61,508 nt of DNA from Candidatus Dojkabacteria bacterium (GTDB lineage: Bacteria > Patescibacteriota > Dojkabacteria > SC72 > T1SED10-24). The DNA is taken from contig PWFU01000085.1 of the NCBI GenBank assembly GCA_003554185.1, positions 1-61,508 of the forward strand. The letters are read 5' to 3'. Below are positions 1 to 9,425 of this stretch, one piece after another (positions within the stretch are counted from its first letter, which is position 1; each line of letters opens with the position of its first letter). The notes below the pieces were generated by a model that was not told where the DNA came from, did no database searches, and saw only the letters and a program-made list of their open reading frames with translations. Made by a program: the position numbers and the translations under genes.

Positions 1-1532
1 AACATCCTAGCAATGGCCAATTTCTGCCAATGAGCTGGTGCGAGTTCTTTACCAGTTCCAAAAAACTTTCCTAACAATTGGGAATCAGAGATATTAAGAT
101 CTTTCATAAATTCATCTACCAAAGCTATTTCTTTCACCTTTTCATATTTTAATTTATCTACATTTTTCCTGGGATCACCTATTACTATATTCTTTCGCAA
201 ACTCAAATTATATCTTACAAAATCTTGAGGCATCACAGAAATTTTACTCTTTAACTGTCCTCTAGCTAAATCCTTCACAGGACACCCATCTATTAAATAA
301 TCGCCCGAATTTACCTTAAATAAACCACACAAAATACGCACAATACTACTTTTACCTGATCCAGCAGTTCCTACAAAAGCCACTTTATCTCCAGGCTGTA
401 TCTTAAAATCCACATTTATTAAACCTCTTTCCCTGGTCTTAGGATAAACAAAAGACAGGTTTTTAAATTCCAGATTTGGACAACCTTTTTTCAATTTATA
501 CTCTTCACCTGGCACATCTCCAAAACCTTCATAATACAATAAATCAAAGAAACCTTGCACATATGACAAATCACTAAGAGAGTCAAAAACATTACTAATA
601 CAATCAAAAGCAGCTTTGTAGCCATCTCTTGCATAGTTAACTAATGCAGAAAAAGTACCAATAGTAGCTCCTTGAACAACACATTTTGCTAGTATAAATA
701 TGATAAAGCCTGTTAGAAGAATTTGATCTATCACACTAAACAAAGTCTGATCAGAATAATAGTGAAAATTTTGTTCATAATACCCAGAATAATAGCTTCT
801 ACTCTTGTTATAAAAAAGACGCTTTAAATGCCTAAATGCACCAGAAACTCTAAGCTCAGGGAAGTCTTGAACCCTAGTAGAAATATGTTTTATATAAGTC
901 ATAAACTTAACCTTATTTATACTATTATCTGCATACTCAGATATCTTATCACTCCTAATTAATCGAATAGTTGCTTCTGGTAAAACGAAAACAACAAGCA
1001 ATAATGACCAAGCTCCTAAAAATCGAGAAAGCATTATTATAGAACCTAATAACGTAGTAAAATGAACCAAAGCGGTTGATAACAAATTATATGCTTCAGC
1101 AAACCTGGTAGTAGAATATTCCGGTACATAAGTCATTAAATCCTGAAACCTTCTTTCTTCTATTTCTTGAAGATTTGTTTTAGAGATTTTATCTAAAATC
1201 TCCAAATCTGCTTGAAAATAGAACTCACCATCCAATACAACCTCAAAATATTCTGCCATCTTAGTAAATATTGAAGTAAAACACCACAATATCAAACCCA
1301 AAAGCAAGTATTGGAACGAATCTGTTAGAAAATAATCCTCTAAAGAAAAGACGTTCCAATTAGTTAAAACTTCTACAGTACCGTCAATAAAAAGACCTAA
1401 AACAAAAATTCTTGCCAAACTACTTACTGCACCACCTATTTTAAAAGTTTCTTTGAGAATAAGGAGTGAAGGATTAACAAAATAGTAATACTTCCCCATC
1501 CTAAACAGCATTTTAATTCTGGACCAGAACAT
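1..1532 (-). CDS. ABC transporter, fused permease and ATPase (3' end outside window)
   Basis: I translated this from the reverse strand. It gives 510 codons and runs off the left edge. The N-terminal two thirds is hydrophobic and fits the six-helix permease of type IV ABC exporters. The nucleotide-binding domain follows, with Walker A GTAGSGKSS and a Q-loop (VMPQDF). The signature region reads ELAPAHWQKLAIARM, where exporters usually have LSGGQ-WQKLALAR; the flank is conserved but the LSGGQ core is not. The Walker B and H-loop lie outside the window. The start is ATG at 1530-1532, preceded by an AAAGGGAA Shine-Dalgarno-like stretch. The substrate cannot be told. It probably works as a homodimer or with a second half-transporter in the inner membrane. 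Confidence 0.85.
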   Translation of the reverse strand, partial: MFWSRIKMLFRMGKYYYFVNPSLLILKETFKIGGAVSSLARIFVLGLFIDGTVEVLTNWNVFSLEDYFLTDSFQYLLLGLILWCFTSIFTKMAEYFEVVLDGEFYFQADLEILDKISKTNLQEIEERRFQDLMTYVPEYSTTRFAEAYNLLSTALVHFTTLLGSIIMLSRFLGAWSLLLVVFVLPEATIRLIRSDKISEYADNSINKVKFMTYIKHISTRVQDFPELRVSGAFRHLKRLFYNKSRSYYSGYYEQNFHYYSDQTLFSVIDQILLTGFIIFILAKCVVQGATIGTFSALVNYARDGYKAAFDCISNVFDSLSDLSYVQGFFDLLYYEGFGDVPGEEYKLKKGCPNLEFKNLSFVYPKTRERGLINVDFKIQPGDKVAFVGTAGSGKSSIVRILCGLFKVNSGDYLIDGCPVKDLARGQLKSKISVMPQDFVRYNLSLRKNIVIGDPRKNVDKLKYEKVKEIALVDEFMKDLNISDSQLLGKFFGTGKELAPAHWQKLAIARM

Positions 1533-1557
1533 TTCCCTTTAGATTTAAATTTTTAAA

Positions 1558-2220
1558 TTACTTGTATGTATGGGTACGTAGATTTAGTTCTTTATTATCT
1601 ATCTCTAAAAACTCCGCCTTTTTAGGGCCTATACATCCCGTATTTATAAATTTAAGCTCTTGATCAATTTCCGCCGCATGAGTATGCCCAAAAACATAAT
1701 AACAATCTTTTACATCAGTATTACCTGATACTAAAAATTCTTTCAACTGTGCATTAAAGAAATTTGGTATTGTCTCATTAAAAAATTCTGAACTCATCCT
1801 AAGATACCAGTCGTCTGAAAACACCCTATTTATAAATCTACAGAATTTAATAGCCAAAAAATTATTAATACACAACTTATTAAAGGGACGATCTCCATGC
1901 TCTATCAAAAACTTTTTTTCACCAACATCAAAACTATATCTAGATGTTTGTGTACTACTAAATTTTTCAGTTCCTTCTAGACACCATTGGGCTCTATCAT
2001 GATTACCATAAATATATACCGCTTCTTTTTTCTTCAGAATTGGGAATAATACATTCCATCTAGATCTCAAAAAATTTTTAAAATCAGTACTGTAATAGCA
2101 CCAAAAATCTCCATTTAGAATGATATGATCATAGGAAGAAAAAAGGGAATACAGAAAATCAAGCTTCGCTTCATTCGCTACCCTACCAAGGTGTATATCG
2201 GATACTATTAGAGTTTTCAT
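1558..2220 (-). CDS. Calcineurin-like metallophosphoesterase (LpxH/YfcE-like fold)
   Basis: This 220-residue protein has the metal-binding motifs of the calcineurin-like phosphoesterase superfamily in order: SDIH (D8, H10), GDFW (D38), GNHD (N73, H74), H108, and GHTH (H179, H181). These ligate a two-metal centre that hydrolyses phosphomonoesters or diesters. The spacing resembles UDP-2,3-diacylglucosamine hydrolases, but CPR cells generally lack lipid A, so an LpxH role is unlikely and the substrate is open. It ends 25 bases before the ABC transporter start on the same strand, so the two may be cotranscribed. It has no signal peptide or membrane segment. Confidence 0.8.
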   Translation of the reverse strand: MKTLIVSDIHLGRVANEAKLDFLYSLFSSYDHIILNGDFWCYYSTDFKNFLRSRWNVLFPILKKKEAVYIYGNHDRAQWCLEGTEKFSSTQTSRYSFDVGEKKFLIEHGDRPFNKLCINNFLAIKFCRFINRVFSDDWYLRMSSEFFNETIPNFFNAQLKEFLVSGNTDVKDCYYVFGHTHAAEIDQELKFINTGCIGPKKAEFLEIDNKELNLRTHTYK

Positions 2221-2294
2221 ATTTTAAATATCTTTTAATTAATAAAATCACTTTATTTAAGGCAATATACGATTTTTGAACGTAAATGTCAATG

Positions 2295-2316
2295 AAAAAG
2301 CGGGGAATTACCCCGC
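2295..2316 (-). terminator. Intrinsic terminator of hsp20
   Basis: On the reverse strand a 6-bp GC stem (GCGGGG/CCCCGC) with a 5-base loop is followed directly by TTTTT. It lies about 35 bases past the hsp20 stop. This is the clearest factor-independent terminator in the window. Confidence 0.9.
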
Positions 2317-2349
2317 TTCACAGAAGATTCAAAATCGTTAAAGTCAGCA

Positions 2350-2769
2350 TTAGCCAACTTTAACGTCAATCTTCTTTGGTTTTGCTTCTTCCTTCTTAGG
2401 AAGAGTTACTTTTAATAGACCATCCTTGAAGTTAGCCTGAGCTTTTGAAGAATCTACCGGACCAGGCAAATCACAAGTCCTAGTAAACGATAGATTTCTT
2501 ATTTCTTTTTTGTAATACTTCCTCTTCTTTTCTTTATCTTCTTTTACATCCTCAACATTACCTGAAACCGTAATTTGATTCCCTTCTATACTAATATCAA
2601 TATCATCTTTATTAAATCCAGGAGCTTTGAGCTCTAACATATAGTTATCTCCTTCTTCATAAAGATCTAATTGAACATTAGATATAGAGTCGAAATCAAA
2701 ATTCTCATCTATATCAAAAAAACCTCTAGGAGCTATTCCCCAAGGATTCCATAAATTCATCTTTGTCAT
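2350..2769 (-). CDS. Small heat shock protein, Hsp20/alpha-crystallin family
   Basis: The 139-residue protein has an alpha-crystallin domain at about residues 30-125. It includes the ELKAPGFNKDDIDISIEGNQ segment and the late beta-strand GLLKVTLPK, followed by a short Lys-rich tail. Family members bind unfolding proteins without ATP and pass them to DnaK and GroEL, both encoded in this window. The length is normal. A CIRCE-type operator overlaps its promoter (2810-2848), so control by HrcA is likely. A strong terminator follows, so it is probably monocistronic. Confidence 0.95.
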   Translation of the reverse strand: MTKMNLWNPWGIAPRGFFDIDENFDFDSISNVQLDLYEEGDNYMLELKAPGFNKDDIDISIEGNQITVSGNVEDVKEDKEKKRKYYKKEIRNLSFTRTCDLPGPVDSSKAQANFKDGLLKVTLPKKEEAKPKKIDVKVG

Positions 2770-2809
2770 AAGCGCAATTCTTTACAACTTATTTAAATTT
2801 GCTAGAACC

Positions 2810-2836
2810 CTAGCACTCAATAGTACCAAGTGCCAA
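2810..2836 (-). promoter_or_regulatory. CIRCE-type HrcA operator upstream of hsp20
   Basis: The left arm is CTAGCACTC (2810-2818), the spacer 9 bases, and the right arm AAGTGCCAA (2828-2836). The consensus is TTAGCACTC-N9-GAGTGCTAA. The spacer length is exact and most arm positions match. The operator overlaps the -10 box of the hsp20 promoter. It lies in the divergent region shared with the P-type ATPase gene at 2899. Confidence 0.85.
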
Positions 2837-2848
2837 CCTTTATGTCAA
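2820..2848 (-). promoter_or_regulatory. hsp20 promoter
   Basis: On the reverse strand, TTGACA (2843-2848), a 17-base spacer, then TACTAT (2820-2825). The -10 box lies inside the CIRCE operator, as expected for HrcA repression by occlusion. Confidence 0.8.
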
Positions 2849-2877
2849 GAGTTAAAATTTTCTTAGTTTAAAAGATA

Positions 2878-2886
2878 TGCTATGAT
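2878..2886 (+). promoter_or_regulatory. Extended -10 box for the P-type ATPase gene
   Basis: TGCTATGAT matches an extended -10 (TGN-TATAAT). It ends 12 bases before the ATG at 2899. I see no convincing -35. The leader would be about 6 bases. Confidence 0.5.
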
Positions 2887-2898
2887 ATTTAACGTATC

Positions 2899-5598
2899 AT
2901 GTCAGAAAATGTACACGCAAAAAAATTGAAAGACATACTCGAAAACCTTGAAACATCTGAGGATGGATTAAGTAGAGATGAAGTATTAAAAAAGCAAAAG
3001 AAGTACGGTCTTAATGAATTACCAGAAGAAGATCAAAAACCTTTCTGGAAGATGGTTTTCGAACAAATTAATAGCCCTTTAATCTATGTTTTAATCATAA
3101 CAGCTCTGTTCTCTTATGCAATAGGGAAAAATGCTGAAACGATCGTAATCTTGGCTGTAATAGTTATAAATCTCTCAATCGGTATCTACCACGAAATTAA
3201 GGCCCAAAGAATAATTAGCAATTTAAAGAGTTTAGCAACACCCAAATGTCTTGTTAGACGTGAAGGACAAACACAAGAAATAGACCTTGAAGAACTTGTA
3301 CCTGGAGACATTGTTTTACTAAAAGATGGAAATAGAGTACCAGCAGATATAAGAGTAACTAAGGCATATAATGTTAATGCTATCGAAGCAGCACTAACTG
3401 GTGAATCTGTACCTGTTAGTAAAAAAAATACTACTCTACCTGAAGAAACTCAGTTAGGAGACAGAATAAACATGTTTTTTATGGGAACTATAGTTGGTTC
3501 GGGTGAGGCAGAAGGTGTAGTTGTAAGAACAGGTACACAAACAGAAATTGGCTCTATAGCAACAACTTTAAGAGATATTGAAAAAGAAAAATCATTATTT
3601 GCAAAAAGAACAGCTAAATTAACCAAAAGCATTGCTATAGTAATAGTTTGTGCAGCTCTTATTGTTTTCTCAATAGGCTTAATTAGAGGAATCCCTTTAG
3701 AAGAAATCATTCTTTTTACTATCGCTTCTTTTGTAGCTGGAATTCCAGAAGGTCTACCTGCAGTATTAACTGTTGCACTATCTGTAGCAGCATACAAATT
3801 AGCAAAAAGAAATAGTGTTGTAAGAAATCTCTCAAGTGTAGAAATACTATCGTCAGTAACTACAATAGTCACTGATAAAACAGGTACATTAACGCAAAAC
3901 TCTATGACTGTAACAAAAATCCTTTTGGGAGACAAAAGACTTTTTCAGGTAAGTGGTAAAACATGGGAACCTAAAGGAGATATATATTTTAAAAAGAAAA
4001 AAATAGGCCCAAAAGGAGATAATTATTTCAAATTCCTCTTTCCATTTCTTGCAGTAGTAAATAAGGTTGAACTAAAAGAACAAGATGGAAAACACACAAT
4101 CTACGGAGATCCAACAGAAGGTTCAAGATTAGTTTTAGCAGAAAAAGCAGGATTTAACAAAAAAGAATGTTTAGAAAATTACGAGATCTTAGATGACATG
4201 CCCTATGACCAAGAAAAAAAATATCGCGGTATGATAATTAAAGATAAAAAGGGAGGAAAGACATATGCAATAATTATAGGTGGTGCAGAAAATATTCTAA
4301 GTACATGTAAATATACAAAAATATCACCCGAAAAAACAAAAAACATATCAGAATATATGAGTAAATATAACAAGACAATCAAAGGATGGACCAAAGAAGC
4401 CATGAGATTACAAGGAGTCGCATACACTGAATTAAAGAAAGGAGAAACAAAATTTTCCAAAATTAAAATAAAAAGTATGACATTTTTAGCTATGTTAGGT
4501 GTTCATGATCCAATACGAGATGACGTACCTCAAGCCATTAAAAAAGCTCAGGATACAGGCATTAGAGTGATAATGGCAACAGGAGATAACAAAGAAACTG
4601 CTAAAGCTATAGGTAAGAAGGTTGGCATTAAAAATCCCGATAATGACCATCCATATGCTTTGGAGGAAATAGATTTACAAAACATGAATGAGAAGGAGTT
4701 TAAAGAGGCTGTTAAAAACGTCCCCATATTTGCGAGAGTTATACCAAAAACAAAGTACAAGATTGCTAAAATCTTACAAGAAGAGGGCGAAATTATTGCA
4801 ATGACAGGAGATGGTGTTAATGATTCTCTAGCTCTCAAAAAGGCAAATATGGGTATTTCTATGGGTGTGATAGGAACTGATGCTGCAAGAGAAGCAAGCG
4901 ATTTGGTATTAATGGATGATAACTTTGCAACAATAATCAATGCTATAGAAGAAGGCTTAACTGTATTTAAAAATTTACGCCAAACAACCATTTATCTTCT
5001 TTCAACTAATCTAGGCGAGTATGGGTTTATAATTCTATCTATGATTCTTGGTGTCCCTCTGCCGCTTCTTCCAATACAAATATTATGGCTCAACCTTTTA
5101 ACAGACGGTCTCTTAGATGTAGCTTTAGCAACCGAAAAAACAAATAAAGATACTTGGGAGATGGGTATTAGGGACCAAAATGAGGATATTATCGATAAGA
5201 AACAAAGATTTACATTAACAATAACAATAATGACCATAGCTTTCTTCGGTTTATCAATTTTCCTCTATTTCTTGCCAGAAGGTGTTGATAAAGCAAGAAC
5301 AGCAACATTTTTAAGTTTAACATTTGGTGCAATTTTCTTTAGTTTTTCAATGCGTTCTCCAAATTTATCGATATTTAGTCTAGGCTTTTTTACTAACAAA
5401 TTTCTATTCATTAGTATAATCATTATTATTGTATTAACTACAATGCTAATTGAAATACCTTTTCTAGCAGATTTATTCTCATTTGAAATACTACGTTGGT
5501 ATGAGATACTCACTATAGCTATATTCTCAACAATACCTTTCTGGATTGTAGAAGGATACAAAGCTTTAAAGAGATATGGAAAATTACCCAAATATTGA
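2899..5598 (+). CDS. Cation-transporting P-type ATPase, Ca2+ (P2A) type
   Basis: This 899-residue pump has the N-terminal cation-ATPase domain, the actuator TGES motif (LTGESVPV), PEGLP in TM4, the phosphorylation site DKTGTLTQ (D326), MTGDGVND in the P domain, and about ten membrane helices. Residues equivalent to the SERCA Ca2+ sites are present: the Glu of PEGLP, NLGE in TM5 and NLLTDG in TM6. This points to Ca2+ export (PMR1/SERCA-like) rather than Na+/K+ exchange. The gene is divergent from hsp20. Its start is 23 bases into the transcript side of an extended -10 region with no Shine-Dalgarno site. It overlaps the next gene by 23 bases. Confidence 0.93.
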   Translation: MSENVHAKKLKDILENLETSEDGLSRDEVLKKQKKYGLNELPEEDQKPFWKMVFEQINSPLIYVLIITALFSYAIGKNAETIVILAVIVINLSIGIYHEIKAQRIISNLKSLATPKCLVRREGQTQEIDLEELVPGDIVLLKDGNRVPADIRVTKAYNVNAIEAALTGESVPVSKKNTTLPEETQLGDRINMFFMGTIVGSGEAEGVVVRTGTQTEIGSIATTLRDIEKEKSLFAKRTAKLTKSIAIVIVCAALIVFSIGLIRGIPLEEIILFTIASFVAGIPEGLPAVLTVALSVAAYKLAKRNSVVRNLSSVEILSSVTTIVTDKTGTLTQNSMTVTKILLGDKRLFQVSGKTWEPKGDIYFKKKKIGPKGDNYFKFLFPFLAVVNKVELKEQDGKHTIYGDPTEGSRLVLAEKAGFNKKECLENYEILDDMPYDQEKKYRGMIIKDKKGGKTYAIIIGGAENILSTCKYTKISPEKTKNISEYMSKYNKTIKGWTKEAMRLQGVAYTELKKGETKFSKIKIKSMTFLAMLGVHDPIRDDVPQAIKKAQDTGIRVIMATGDNKETAKAIGKKVGIKNPDNDHPYALEEIDLQNMNEKEFKEAVKNVPIFARVIPKTKYKIAKILQEEGEIIAMTGDGVNDSLALKKANMGISMGVIGTDAAREASDLVLMDDNFATIINAIEEGLTVFKNLRQTTIYLLSTNLGEYGFIILSMILGVPLPLLPIQILWLNLLTDGLLDVALATEKTNKDTWEMGIRDQNEDIIDKKQRFTLTITIMTIAFFGLSIFLYFLPEGVDKARTATFLSLTFGAIFFSFSMRSPNLSIFSLGFFTNKFLFISIIIIIVLTTMLIEIPFLADLFSFEILRWYEILTIAIFSTIPFWIVEGYKALKRYGKLPKY

Positions 5599-6061
5599 AC
5601 TACAAAACTTACTTTATGAACTATGGGAAAATCATTTCGAAGATGTTCCTAGAAAAAACCTTGTTATTGTAAAATATGGTAAATTTTCAAAAGGTAGGTT
5701 AGGAAGCATAAAATGGTGTAAGGACTTAAAAGGTATAAAGCAGATATATAAATATTTTGAAGAGGAGCACAAAATACAAGATGACAAAAGAATAACCCTA
5801 ATTATTTTAACAAGATATTTTACACTCGATGGGATTCCAAATTATGTTATTAAAACAACCTTAGCACATGAATTAGTTCATTATACACACGGTTTTCATT
5901 CACCTCTTCCTCAAATTTACACATATCCCCACCAAGGTAGTCTTGTTAAAAAAGAGCTGAAAAAACGAGGTTTGGGAGAAGAATACAAACTTGCAGATGA
6001 ATGGATTAAAAAATATTGGGATAAAATAATTAAAGAACAGAAGAAACAAAAGTTCTTATAA
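5576..6061 (+). CDS. Putative SprT-like zinc metallopeptidase
   Basis: The 161-residue soluble protein has a gluzincin-type motif AHELVHYTHG (H98, E99, H102). Further His residues at 105, 108 and 119 could supply the third zinc ligand. The size and N-terminal helix resemble SprT-like proteins, but I see no C-terminal zinc ribbon. It overlaps the ATPase 3' end by 23 bases, suggesting translational coupling. The substrate is unknown. The metallopeptidase call rests mainly on the HExxH motif and is moderately sure. Confidence 0.6.
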   Translation: MENYPNIELQNLLYELWENHFEDVPRKNLVIVKYGKFSKGRLGSIKWCKDLKGIKQIYKYFEEEHKIQDDKRITLIILTRYFTLDGIPNYVIKTTLAHELVHYTHGFHSPLPQIYTYPHQGSLVKKELKKRGLGEEYKLADEWIKKYWDKIIKEQKKQKFL

Positions 6062-6115
6062 ACAAACCCCTCTTCTATATTTCTTTGCCTTCTTTTTGGA
6101 TAAAATTTCTTATAT

Positions 6116-6637
6116 ATGAAAGATTTTGATATAGGGAGGAGAATAAAAATCTATAGAGAAGATAAAAAACTCACTCAGCAGCAGCTAGCGGATAAAATAG
6201 GTACTTCATGGGAAATGATTTCCCGTTATGAAAGAGGGATTAGTGAACCGTATAAAAAGATGGATGATTTAGTCAAAGCTTTGGGAATATCCTTAGAGGA
6301 TATGTTTAGAGATGAAGAAAATACTAAAAAGAGAAAAACTTATGAAATATCTTTATTCACACAAATCCCTCAAAACAGTACGTTCGATCCAGAAGAAACA
6401 TACTTTTACTACACTTGCCCAACTTGGATATACCTAAAAGATAAGTATGTATTCGCATTAGATAACAGGCTCATAGAAGATCAACCCAACGGAGTATCCT
6501 TTATTTCACCAAATACTTACCCTTACAAAAAACACACAGTATTGTGTAACAGAAAGAGAAAACTAACAATTGAACCATTTAAAAACCAAAAGAGTTTTGT
6601 AGGGGTGGTTCTTGCTCAAGAAATACAGTTTATCTAA
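6116..6637 (+). CDS. XRE-family helix-turn-helix regulator
   Basis: The 173-residue protein has a classic Cro/C1 HTH at about residues 5-60 (IGRRIKIYREDKKLTQQQLA, then SWEMISRYERG). The C-terminal 95 residues are rich in Tyr, Phe and Pro and contain PQNSTFDPEETYFYY. This region is faintly like a LexA/S24 beta-barrel, but there is no recognisable Ser-Lys dyad, so I do not call it a self-cleaving repressor. TAAAAT at 6101-6106 could be its -10 box. The target genes are unknown. It converges on groEL. Confidence 0.8.
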   Translation: MKDFDIGRRIKIYREDKKLTQQQLADKIGTSWEMISRYERGISEPYKKMDDLVKALGISLEDMFRDEENTKKRKTYEISLFTQIPQNSTFDPEETYFYYTCPTWIYLKDKYVFALDNRLIEDQPNGVSFISPNTYPYKKHTVLCNRKRKLTIEPFKNQKSFVGVVLAQEIQFI

Positions 6638-6661
6638 CATTTCAAAGAAAATATTATGTCT

Positions 6662-6682
6662 GGGGGAGAATATAATCCCCCC
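6662..6682. terminator. GC hairpin between xre and groEL
   Basis: GGGGG (6662-6666) pairs with CCCCC (6677-6682) around a 10-base AT-rich loop, between two convergent genes. The U-tracts are poor on both sides, so it may be a weak bidirectional terminator. Confidence 0.5.
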
Positions 6683-6693
6683 TTAATTATTCA

Positions 6694-8343
<1,650 letters not shown>

Positions 8344-8368
8344 TCATATATTAACAATTTAAATAAAA

Positions 8369-8668
8369 CTACAATACAGCTAAAATATCTGCATTATCTA
8401 TAATAAAATACTTCTCTCCTTCTACTTCTATTTCATCAGGGGCATATTTCTTAAAAAATACAGTGTCTCCTTCCTTAACAGAAAAATTTATTTTCTCACC
8501 CTTCTCATTTATTCCAGTACCAAGCTTTTCAACCACTCCAACCTCTGGCTTCTGATCCTCTGCAGCAGTAGCAGGAACGATCAAACCACCTTTAGTTCTC
8601 TCTTCTTCTTCTTTAGGAGATACTAAAATTCTTGCACCAAGAGGGGTTATACCTTTTTCTTTAGACAT
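8369..8668 (-). CDS. groES: 10 kDa co-chaperonin GroES
   Basis: The 99-residue protein has the Cpn10 fold signature: ITPLGARILVSPKEEEERTKGGLIVP near the N-terminus, with the mobile loop around KGGLIVP, and FKKYAPDEIEVEGEKYFIID near the C-terminus. It caps GroEL rings. It is the first gene of the operon, with a 17-bp-spaced promoter and a CIRCE operator about 35 bases upstream. The translation start has no clear Shine-Dalgarno site. Confidence 0.99.
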   Translation of the reverse strand: MSKEKGITPLGARILVSPKEEEERTKGGLIVPATAAEDQKPEVGVVEKLGTGINEKGEKINFSVKEGDTVFFKKYAPDEIEVEGEKYFIIDNADILAVL

Positions 8669-8701
8669 ACTTCACAAAACATAACAATTTATATAAAAAC
8701 T

Positions 8702-8728
8702 TTAGCAATTCATTGAAAAGACTGCTAG
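8702..8728 (-). promoter_or_regulatory. CIRCE-type HrcA operator upstream of groES-groEL
   Basis: TTAGCAATT (8702-8710), a 9-base spacer, and GACTGCTAG (8720-8728). The spacer length is exact and 14 of 18 arm positions match the consensus. It starts just downstream of the -10 box, so it covers the predicted transcription start. Confidence 0.82.
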
Positions 8729-8729
8729 G

Positions 8730-8758
8730 ATTCTATTCAAGAAACATACAAATGTCAA
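8730..8758 (-). promoter_or_regulatory. groES-groEL promoter
   Basis: On the reverse strand, TTGACA (8753-8758), 17-base spacer, TAGAAT (8730-8735). This near-consensus sigma-70 promoter is followed immediately by the CIRCE operator. Confidence 0.88.
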
Positions 8759-8768
8759 GAGTAAATCA

Positions 8769-9425
8769 TCAAAAAGTTGCTTCTCTACTACGAATAACCA
8801 TTTCATCTTCTTTAAATTCAATATTTTCAAATTCTTTCCCCAAAAATTCTCCTTTCCCAATCAATTCTATCGATTTACTAATACCCTCATTTATACTCTC
8901 TACTTGAGATCTTAAAAACAAACGACTGAGACTAACATTTCCCAAGAAAATATCTTCAACATATATATCTATTGATTGCATACCTTCCTTCTTTAAATAA
9001 AAACCTATCCAAGGCAAATCAATAGAAAAAGCCTCTGTCTTAACAAATACGCGCCATTCACCATAATCAGCTAAAAGACCCATTTTGTTTACTTGAAACA
9101 CATTAGGTAAAGAATCTTCAAACGCCTTTGAAAAAAGTAGCAATGATTCTTTTTTAGAAAGCTCTATAAAAGAATAAGTTCCTTCTGCCCTACTATATTC
9201 CTCTATACTCTCTTCTAATTCCCTCTCGTACCCAGAAATATCTTCCTCCAGATCAAGGATAACCAAGTCTGATTCCCTTTCTTCCTTCCAGGAAAGGTAG
9301 GTAGACCTTAAAACCAAAAAAAATATCAATAAAATAAACAAGAGGATTAGTAAAAATACTCCCAAATATTTTAAAAAACTTTTAGTTATTTTTTTTAGAT
9401 CGCCTTTTCTCTTTTCCATTACCAT
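8769..9425 (-). CDS. Membrane-anchored protein of unknown function
   Basis: I do not recognise this 218-residue protein. A basic N-terminus (residues 1-18) is followed by one very hydrophobic helix at about 20-42, then an extracytoplasmic region of mixed alpha/beta character rich in Glu and Ser. It looks like a single-pass protein with its body outside the membrane. It overlaps the 3' end of murJ by 44 bases on the same strand, so it is translationally coupled to the lipid II flippase and may work in the envelope. An alternative start is the second Met, two codons later. Confidence 0.65.
   Translation of the reverse strand: MVMEKRKGDLKKITKSFLKYLGVFLLILLFILLIFFLVLRSTYLSWKEERESDLVILDLEEDISGYERELEESIEEYSRAEGTYSFIELSKKESLLLFSKAFEDSLPNVFQVNKMGLLADYGEWRVFVKTEAFSIDLPWIGFYLKKEGMQSIDIYVEDIFLGNVSLSRLFLRSQVESINEGISKSIELIGKGEFLGKEFENIEFKEDEMVIRSREATF

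Noticed and set aside
3450-5591. Several open frames of 80-160 codons on the reverse strand inside the P-type ATPase gene
   Set aside because: The forward frame has all pump motifs. The reverse frames are low-complexity Ser/Ile/Val shadows with no motif.
6116-6637. XRE regulator as a LexA/CI-type self-cleaving repressor
   Set aside because: There is no recognisable cleavage site or Ser/Lys dyad in the C-terminal part.
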